A DNA stretch of 10,820 nucleotides from CAYPCH01 sp964409165 (GTDB lineage: Bacteria > Bacillota > Clostridia > Acetivibrionales > Acetivibrionaceae), in contig CAYPCH010000126.1 in NCBI GenBank assembly GCA_964409165.1, positions 1-10,820 of the forward strand, written 5' to 3'. Shown one piece after another: positions 5,641-10,820 of the stretch. A program made the translations under genes and the position numbers. The notes beneath the pieces are model-generated. The model had not been told where the DNA came from. It saw only the letters and a list, made by a program, of their open reading frames with translations, and did no database searches. Each line of letters opens with the position of its first letter. Position 1 is the stretch's first letter.

Positions 5641-8600
5641 TTAAGCAATTTCCCATAGCCCTCAATCTGGCTTTTTAGAATATCAGCAACATCTCTCAAA
5701 GATGAGCCTTGCTTTTTAAGCAGAGCATCAATATATTCGGGCGATTTTCCCCGATTAAATAAATCTACGGCATCAGTCAGCACAGAGGGTATCTTTGTGG
5801 TATTCTGATTTGAAACGGTATCTGCAATGCTTTTCATGGGAGTCAGGATTTTATTGTACTGCTTACTCAGTTGTTTCATTCCCTCCAACATATTTCCCTG
5901 AATCTCTACGTTGTCTGCTCCACTTCTGTTAAACCATTCAAATTCTTTAAAACCAGCTCCGGTTCCTAAGGATGAAGGATCTTCAAGTTTGATTTTATTC
6001 AACATTTTCTTAACTTTCTTTTCATAAACAGTAAGCTGTTTGCCATTCACAAGACCATTGGAGTCTGTTTTTGACTTTATATTTTCAATTGCATTTCTGA
6101 CATTGTCTTTATTCATACTTGATAGTTCCTTTGCAGTGTCTTCCATGCTAAGTGCTGAGTCGATATCAATCCCATATCCACCTACTGAGTCAGATCCCAT
6201 AGCTGCAACATCCATAAGTTCTTCGGCAAATTCTTGTTTTCCAAGGTTTTTTCCATATTTCTTCCCTGCTGCCTCATATAATGAGTCTTCCATAATGGGC
6301 TTGAGGTCTTTTGCCTTCATGTCTTTCACACGTATATATCCATCTTTGTCAACGTATTTTACCTTATAGGAAACATCCCAGTCCGAGCCGACTTTGACTG
6401 TACTGGATTTGTTTGATTTACTATCAAATACTAGCTCGGCATCCTTGTAACCTTTCTTTTTGAAAAAATCCAGCACCTTTTCATCCATGATTTTTTTAGT
6501 AGGTTTCTTGATTTCATTTTCAAATACGTCGTTTACCAGATTCTTTATTTTATCCGGGTATAATGTCTTATTGTCAATTACCTTGTTTATTTCCGCAATG
6601 GAGTATTTATCAGTCTTAATATCCATTATCTTCCTGGTTATTGCCTGTTGATCCCCGTCGTCAATAGCATCAACAAGACTGTTTATCTTTTGTTTTGCAG
6701 CAAGAAATCCCTTTTCATAATCCATAGAATTCTGAAATTCCGGTACATTATCCGTATTTGCTTTTGCTTTTATTGCGTTTGTATTCTCATTTGCTTTTGC
6801 CTTCGGATCAGCGTTCAGTTTCATGGATAAAAACTTTACAGCTGATGCAATTCCCACATTCAGGGCTGCCGTTTTTGCAGCCTCTACGGCTCCCATTTTC
6901 TTCATATGCATATTTGTGATAAAAAAATATGCAAAGTATGCCAATACCGACAAAGCTATAAACCTTGGATTCTTTGCAATCAATTTATCCGCACCCTTTT
7001 CTATTCCTTCAGCTCCAAGGCTTTGTATAATCTCCACCATATGTACCTTTATAAAATGATTATTGTACCATTCATCAAAACTAAGCCCGTCTTTATAAGC
7101 ATTGATTCCCGACACAATTATATTGTATAATTCCCCTGCGGCTATGGCCTTGAATATGCCCATATGCTGGCTTAGTAAAACATCCGTTGCCAGCTTGCCC
7201 AGCCAGTTGGAAAAATTTAAGGTGTTTTCAATATATCCCGACCATTTTGCAACATCTTCATATCCGGAAAGGCCTTCTGCTTCCCACAAAGTCTGACCGA
7301 TTTTCCATATCTTATGCCTTAATTCGTAAAGACCTGTTGCACCAAGGAGCTGTGCTCTCTGATCGAGGAATTTATTGAATCTTTCCTGATGTGCTTCCGG
7401 TATTTTACCGACAATTTTCCTGCACCGTTCAAGTTCAATTTCCCAGGCCTTGCTACCTGGACCTAAAGCGGTAACATCAAGAAGCACAGGTATCTTGAGC
7501 CTGTATTCCCTTTCATCTTTAGATGCTGTTAAAACAAGTTCTCCATGGAAGTTTTCACCCTGTCCGGGAATTTCCCGTTTTGTTTTAAGCTTGTAAACAT
7601 AGTAACCTGGAGTATTATCATGTAGATTTCCACTTTTCAAGCCTCCGTCAACAATTTCAAAACCTGCTGTTTCAAAGGCGTTTTTAGCCAATTGACTCTG
7701 AGTCGCGATACTGTCTTCAAACCTTATACTTTGAAGTAGTCCGTAATCGGTGACAAGCTGTCCATGTGCCGCTGAAAGTGCGGTTATTTTAAGTTCTGAT
7801 GTTGTATGTCCATCGGCAGTTATGCTTAAAGGCTTTTCACATACTGTGGTAAGACCTTCCTTTGCAATAGTCACTGTCAGCTTTGCTTCAATCCTTTGAT
7901 TTGTGTCCTTATTAGAAGCAGTTATGATTAAGTTGTTTGTAATTGAATTCCCAGCGCCTTCCTGTATTTTTTGAGGGAATATAACAATATTGCAAACTTT
8001 GTCTCCCTTCGGTACAAAATCGACCCTGTCAACTCCGTTCTCTAAAGACTCTTCAATTCGGTATTCATAATCCCATACGCCTTCATCAATTGATAAAACC
8101 TTTGCTTCTATTTTTGGATGGGATTGTGAATCATCAGTCAGTACAATTGTTTTAGGGTTAATAATAAGCCTTTCTTCAGGTTTTTCAATATTAAAGTAAA
8201 CAGTTTTACGTAAAGGACCTAAATTTGATGAAGCATTTACAACAAGGGGCACCTTAAGAGGAAAGGATAATCCACCGTAGCCGTCTTCATTTGATCCCGG
8301 TTTGTATGTAAAATATAAATAAAACCTTCTCCATTCGTCCCATTCTGCAGCATCTTCGCTTTCAAAATACACATATTGTGCTAAAGGTCCGCTGGGAACA
8401 AGCTTTATAGAGTTCATAGACGTTTTTATTTCATCCTGTCCCGGACCTTTTCCTTCAGCGCCCGGATTCCTTACAAAAATTCGGGCAAAAAGCACCACCG
8501 CCGTATTACTGTCTCCTGCAACAAGTCTCTTGTCCTGTATTTGAGCATCAAGTACCAGTTGTGCGTTTTCATTTTCTTCATTTAGCTCTGCATTTTCCAA

Positions 8601-9602
8601 ATCCCCCTGCATACCTCCCGCAATTCCACGTATCCCCAGCATAAGAAAAGTGGCAATAAACACCCCGGCTGCCGGAACAGTACTGTCTGAAAAGGGGTTT
8701 GAATTTCCTGCTCTCTGATAAAGCAATGCATATACTTGCCTTTCTTCGTTTTTAGCTTTTTCAGGTTCCCATATATTATCAATTAATTCTTCTCTTAGTT
8801 CATACACTTCACCATTCATGCTGAAACGCAGTATCACCTTTTGGTTTCTTGAATCTGCCTGCGTAATGAGCTTTTCAAATATACTTTTAGATATTCCTTT
8901 TGTCTTATTGTCTTCACATAGAGTTATAAGATAATCCAGCCTTTCAATGCTAAATCTGAAGTAATAAACCAGAAATAAATTGGAAATAAGTAAAGGAGCA
9001 TATTCTTTATCTTCACCTATTTCAAGTAACATTGACTCAACCTCTTTTAAAACCGATACTCCGGTTCCATCAGACATACTAAGACCTGTTTTGCTGTATT
9101 TCTGGTTTATTTCTTGTATTCTGGGGAAAAAAGTATATTTAAAGAATAAAGCTTCTTCATCAAGGTCTTCATCTTTTTCATCTTCGAATCGTTCATATCC
9201 CAAAGGTTTACTGTATTTATCAGAATTTTCTGCCTTGTACTTATTAAAAATTCGGTTTACTTCAGCTTCAAGTTCATTACTGTTATTATGCAGTACTATT
9301 TGTTCAAATTTTTTTTCATCATCAAGCCAATTATCGTATCTGAGAAATGACTCATAAGTAGACGACCCATAAGAAAAAGAAGAAAAATTTCTTGGATCCG
9401 AATAAAACACTGCCCCCATATAAGCAAAAAAACGTTTATATTTAAGTTCTTCAATTTTATCTTCTATACTTTTGGTGTCAACCGTTTCATTTTCATCTTC
9501 TATACTTTTGGTATCAACTGTTCCGTTTGAGTATGCAATTTGATAATAAAAGCAGGATATCATCAAAACTATGAAAACATAAGATATAAATAATTTTTTC
9601 AT
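5634..9602 (-). CDS. Giant exported protein with Ig-like modules and long helical C-terminus
   Basis: I do not recognise a full-length family for this 1322-residue protein. Residues 1-25 look like a signal peptide (hydrophobic 5-23; cleavage plausible after AYS; MISC at 14-17 is a poor lipobox). Residues 28-51 are a duplicated 12-mer, TVDTKSIEDENE/TVDTKSIEDKIE. Residues 52-300 are helical and acidic (for example 139-150), with a hydrophobic segment at about 309-330. Residues 345-710 are beta-rich and resemble consecutive Ig-like modules; ITADGHTTSELKITALS (594-610) recalls bacterial Ig (Big/invasin) strands. Residues 715-930 are helical with a hydrophobic segment at about 879-897. Residues 931-1322 are a lysine-rich helical region containing VGSDWDVSYKVKY (1071-1083) and MGSDSVGGYGIDID (1135-1148). 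The ATG has GAGGAGG 4 nt upstream. It follows the membrane-protein gene by 63 bp. It is probably envelope-attached (inference); topology is uncertain because two internal hydrophobic segments would place the Ig-like part on the inside. Confidence 0.85.
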   Translation of the reverse strand: MKKLFISYVFIVLMISCFYYQIAYSNGTVDTKSIEDENETVDTKSIEDKIEELKYKRFFAYMGAVFYSDPRNFSSFSYGSSTYESFLRYDNWLDDEKKFEQIVLHNNSNELEAEVNRIFNKYKAENSDKYSKPLGYERFEDEKDEDLDEEALFFKYTFFPRIQEINQKYSKTGLSMSDGTGVSVLKEVESMLLEIGEDKEYAPLLISNLFLVYYFRFSIERLDYLITLCEDNKTKGISKSIFEKLITQADSRNQKVILRFSMNGEVYELREELIDNIWEPEKAKNEERQVYALLYQRAGNSNPFSDSTVPAAGVFIATFLMLGIRGIAGGMQGDLENAELNEENENAQLVLDAQIQDKRLVAGDSNTAVVLFARIFVRNPGAEGKGPGQDEIKTSMNSIKLVPSGPLAQYVYFESEDAAEWDEWRRFYLYFTYKPGSNEDGYGGLSFPLKVPLVVNASSNLGPLRKTVYFNIEKPEERLIINPKTIVLTDDSQSHPKIEAKVLSIDEGVWDYEYRIEESLENGVDRVDFVPKGDKVCNIVIFPQKIQEGAGNSITNNLIITASNKDTNQRIEAKLTVTIAKEGLTTVCEKPLSITADGHTTSELKITALSAAHGQLVTDYGLLQSIRFEDSIATQSQLAKNAFETAGFEIVDGGLKSGNLHDNTPGYYVYKLKTKREIPGQGENFHGELVLTASKDEREYRLKIPVLLDVTALGPGSKAWEIELERCRKIVGKIPEAHQERFNKFLDQRAQLLGATGLYELRHKIWKIGQTLWEAEGLSGYEDVAKWSGYIENTLNFSNWLGKLATDVLLSQHMGIFKAIAAGELYNIIVSGINAYKDGLSFDEWYNNHFIKVHMVEIIQSLGAEGIEKGADKLIAKNPRFIALSVLAYFAYFFITNMHMKKMGAVEAAKTAALNVGIASAVKFLSMKLNADPKAKANENTNAIKAKANTDNVPEFQNSMDYEKGFLAAKQKINSLVDAIDDGDQQAITRKIMDIKTDKYSIAEINKVIDNKTLYPDKIKNLVNDVFENEIKKPTKKIMDEKVLDFFKKKGYKDAELVFDSKSNKSSTVKVGSDWDVSYKVKYVDKDGYIRVKDMKAKDLKPIMEDSLYEAAGKKYGKNLGKQEFAEELMDVAAMGSDSVGGYGIDIDSALSMEDTAKELSSMNKDNVRNAIENIKSKTDSNGLVNGKQLTVYEKKVKKMLNKIKLEDPSSLGTGAGFKEFEWFNRSGADNVEIQGNMLEGMKQLSKQYNKILTPMKSIADTVSNQNTTKIPSVLTDAVDLFNRGKSPEYIDALLKKQGSSLRDVADILKSQIEGYGKLLKE
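9450..9521 (-). repeat. 36-bp tandem duplication near the N-terminus of the giant protein
   Basis: Two adjacent 36-bp copies encode TVDTKSIEDENE and TVDTKSIEDKIE just after the signal peptide (residues 28-51). Differences are limited to a few bases. The segment is a flexible, acidic spacer likely to vary in copy number between strains. Confidence 0.8.
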
Positions 9603-9665
9603 ATAGCCTCCTCAGGTTTTATAGAACTGTCTACTTCATGGAAGAATATGGTGACAATATTATGT

Positions 9666-10424
9666 TCATACTTTTGCAGATGATTTTTCAGGATTTATAT
9701 GTTTCTTCAACTCTAATCCTAGCATTATAATCACAGTCAGTAATAAAGGTACTTGTATCAGCAGACTGTGTTGGAAGGGAGATGAAATACTGTATACTCC
9801 AAACCCGAATGTAAAACCGGGCAATAAATTAAGCCCTTTTTCCATGCTGGAAGCACCTTTTGATTTTTTTAAAAGCAGACTCCTCATACCTTTTATAATG
9901 AAGTTGAAAATATAAACAAGGCTACTTTTTCTGGGAAATGCAGAAGAAAGAAGAAAAGATGTAAATAGTACAATACCTGTCAGAACATTGCCCATAAGCA
10001 TACAAAAAAGAAGCGCAAGACTGCTGCCTGTAAGAAAGGCGATGTTTTTAAGGTTTCTTTTCAGATTTAAAACTGGACCTAGTGCACTACCCATACTTTT
10101 CAATACTGCAGGTATTTTGTGCATCTTTATTTTCTCAATAAAAGACAGCAAGAAACCTGGCAAAGCCACCCAAAACAGACTTCCCTTAAGCATATTGCCT
10201 GGCCTGACGGCAAGTAATGACAATACTGAGTTATCTTTTAAGATGCCGCGGTCAATTACAGAAGAAATTATAAGGTTTGATATGAAGACTGTGGATGCAA
10301 TCAATATCGATTTCAGGAAATTTTTCGAAAGGTTTTTGCTGTAACCTTTTGCAATTATCTTAAAAAAAGCAGGAACCGAATCAGGAAGCTGCTCAACACT
10401 ATTTTCATTAGATATCTGATGCAT
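9666..10424 (-). CDS. Multi-pass membrane protein of unknown function
   Basis: This 252-residue protein has about five to six hydrophobic segments (approximately 38-57, 78-96, 127-147, 149-163, 200-216 and 220-238). They are separated by basic loops such as KIKMHK (98-103), LKRNLKN (121-127) and LLLKKSKG (183-190), so these loops probably face the cytoplasm. The N-terminus (1-35) is hydrophilic, with an amphipathic stretch FFKIIAKGYSKNLSKNF, and the C-terminus is charged. I see no catalytic motif, ATP-binding motif or transporter signature. The ATG has AGAGGTG (10430-10436) 5 nt upstream. It is the first gene of the minus-strand block and lies 63 bp before the giant exported protein, suggesting a membrane partner, exporter-like helper or anchor for it (inference only). 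Confidence 0.78.
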   Translation of the reverse strand: MHQISNENSVEQLPDSVPAFFKIIAKGYSKNLSKNFLKSILIASTVFISNLIISSVIDRGILKDNSVLSLLAVRPGNMLKGSLFWVALPGFLLSFIEKIKMHKIPAVLKSMGSALGPVLNLKRNLKNIAFLTGSSLALLFCMLMGNVLTGIVLFTSFLLSSAFPRKSSLVYIFNFIIKGMRSLLLKKSKGASSMEKGLNLLPGFTFGFGVYSISSPFQHSLLIQVPLLLTVIIMLGLELKKHINPEKSSAKV

Positions 10425-10446
10425 TACCTCACCTCTTTTTCCCGAA

Positions 10447-10475
10447 TTGACAAAACTTCTTGCAAAATATTAATA
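10447..10475 (+). promoter_or_regulatory. Possible plus-strand promoter (perfect -35, weak -10)
   Basis: TTGACA (10447-10452) is a perfect -35 box. The best -10 candidates are TATTAA (10468-10473, 15-nt spacing) or TTAATA (10470-10475, 17-nt spacing), both poor. It points away from the operon, into the gene-free stretch, so it would make a divergent or noncoding transcript. Confidence 0.25.
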
Positions 10476-10510
10476 GGTGGTACTATTTTTTTATCGGCAT
10501 AAGAACCATC
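10476..10510. other. Small hairpin upstream of the operon
   Basis: GGTGGTACT (10476-10484) pairs with AGAACCATC (10502-10510) at 8 of 9 positions if one G-U wobble is allowed in the plus-strand RNA, with a 17-nt loop containing a run of seven T. It could be a leader hairpin or a weak plus-strand terminator, since TTTATTAAG follows. Confidence 0.3.
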
Positions 10511-10530
10511 TTTATTAAGTTTATTTTATA

Positions 10531-10559
10531 AGGGACATTGGGACAGGTACCTTGTCCCT
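10531..10559. repeat. GGGACA/TGTCCC REP-like dyad
   Basis: AGGGACATTGGGACAGGTACC is followed by TTGTCCCT. Either of two GGGACA copies (10532-10537 or 10540-10545) can pair with TGTCCC (10553-10558), and the palindrome GGTACC sits in the loop. Dyads of the GGGACA...TGTCCC type are dispersed intergenic repeats in many bacteria, often linked to REP-associated (RAYT/Y1) transposases. That this copy belongs to such a family is inference from the motif. Confidence 0.5.
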
Positions 10560-10820
10560 CTCGAAGCAAAAGTTTTTTTTATATCAATTTTTCAAAACTT
10601 CTGTACTTTTATTGATTATTGAGCCTAATATATGTAATAATGTAGTCATAGTTGATTAAATATTTTTCAATTATAAAAAATCAATTATATATGATTTGCA
10701 ATTGTTTATTGGAACAGCGGTTTTATTACTTGAGAAATAATAAAAATATTAAATTCAAACAAAAGAACGAAGCTGCTGAAAAATCAAGCAAATTTCGTGT
10801 GAAAAGTTTTGGTTTAGCTT

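Larger units (their letters stand above)
10437..10820. other. Gene-free AT-rich upstream region
   Basis: No reading frame here has a credible start and ribosome binding site on either strand. The interval is the leader/upstream region of the minus-strand operon. It contains a plus-strand TTGACA box, a small hairpin, a GGGACA dyad, and then very AT-rich DNA (10560-10780). I could not identify a convincing sigma-A promoter with proper spacing for the minus-strand operon, although several weak TATAAA/TATTAA-like boxes exist. No tRNA, rRNA or known riboswitch consensus was recognised. Confidence 0.6.

Noticed and set aside
9537..9602. Lipoprotein signal in the giant protein (MISC)
   Set aside because: Met at -3 and Ile at -2 make a weak lipobox, and a normal signal peptidase I site (AYS) lies just after; not decisive, so not annotated as a lipoprotein.
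10474..10484. T-box-like sequence AGGTGGTAC on the plus strand
   Set aside because: It lacks the following CGCG of the T-box core, there is no stem I region or specifier loop of suitable length upstream, and no downstream plus-strand gene is visible.
10570..10578. T run after the GGGACA dyad as a plus-strand terminator
   Set aside because: The T run starts about 11 nt after the stem rather than immediately, and no plus-strand gene ends here.

Overview
The window looks like chromosome of a low-GC Gram-positive bacterium, most likely a clostridial Firmicute. The grounds are AT-rich intergenic DNA, strong AGGAGG-type ribosome binding sites, GTG starts, and families common in that group (LemA, DUF2207, zinc-ribbon/DUF5050 membrane proteins, a large Ig-like surface protein). 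The species assignment is inference only.

Layout: positions 1-518 (+ strand) hold the 3' part of a repeat-coding sequence, about 5.6 perfect-period 81-bp (27-codon) repeats. It has an in-frame stop just upstream and no usable start, so it looks like a broken gene. A strong stem-loop at 528-557 separates it from a convergent block of seven genes, all on the minus strand, covering 10424 down to 555. In transcription order these are: a multi-pass membrane protein (10424-9666); a 1322-residue exported protein with Ig-like modules and a long helical C-terminus (9602-5634); a small double zinc-ribbon protein (5505-5029); a single-pass membrane protein (4934-4389); a zinc-ribbon/transmembrane/DUF5050-like protein (4290-3076); a DUF2207 membrane protein with a polyglycine tail (3029-1143); and LemA (1100-555). 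Intergenic gaps are 42-128 bp, and every gene has its own convincing ribosome binding site. They are probably co-transcribed, although internal promoters cannot be excluded. A long imperfect foldback at 5542-5640 sits at the end of the giant gene and may separate the first two genes from the last five at the RNA level.

Positions 10437-10820 carry no gene that I can support. This is the upstream region of the block. It holds a GGGACA/TGTCCC dyad resembling REP-type repeats, a small hairpin, an isolated TTGACA box on the plus strand, and very AT-rich DNA.

How the genes may work together (inference): six of the seven proteins have a membrane anchor, signal peptide or membrane-protein family membership. 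The seventh is a soluble double zinc ribbon with a Trp-rich N-terminal part. LemA plus DUF2207 is a recurring bacterial pair of unknown function. The linkage to a giant Ig-like exported protein and two zinc-ribbon proteins suggests a cell-envelope assembly or sensing system. It is the most interesting and least described part of the window.
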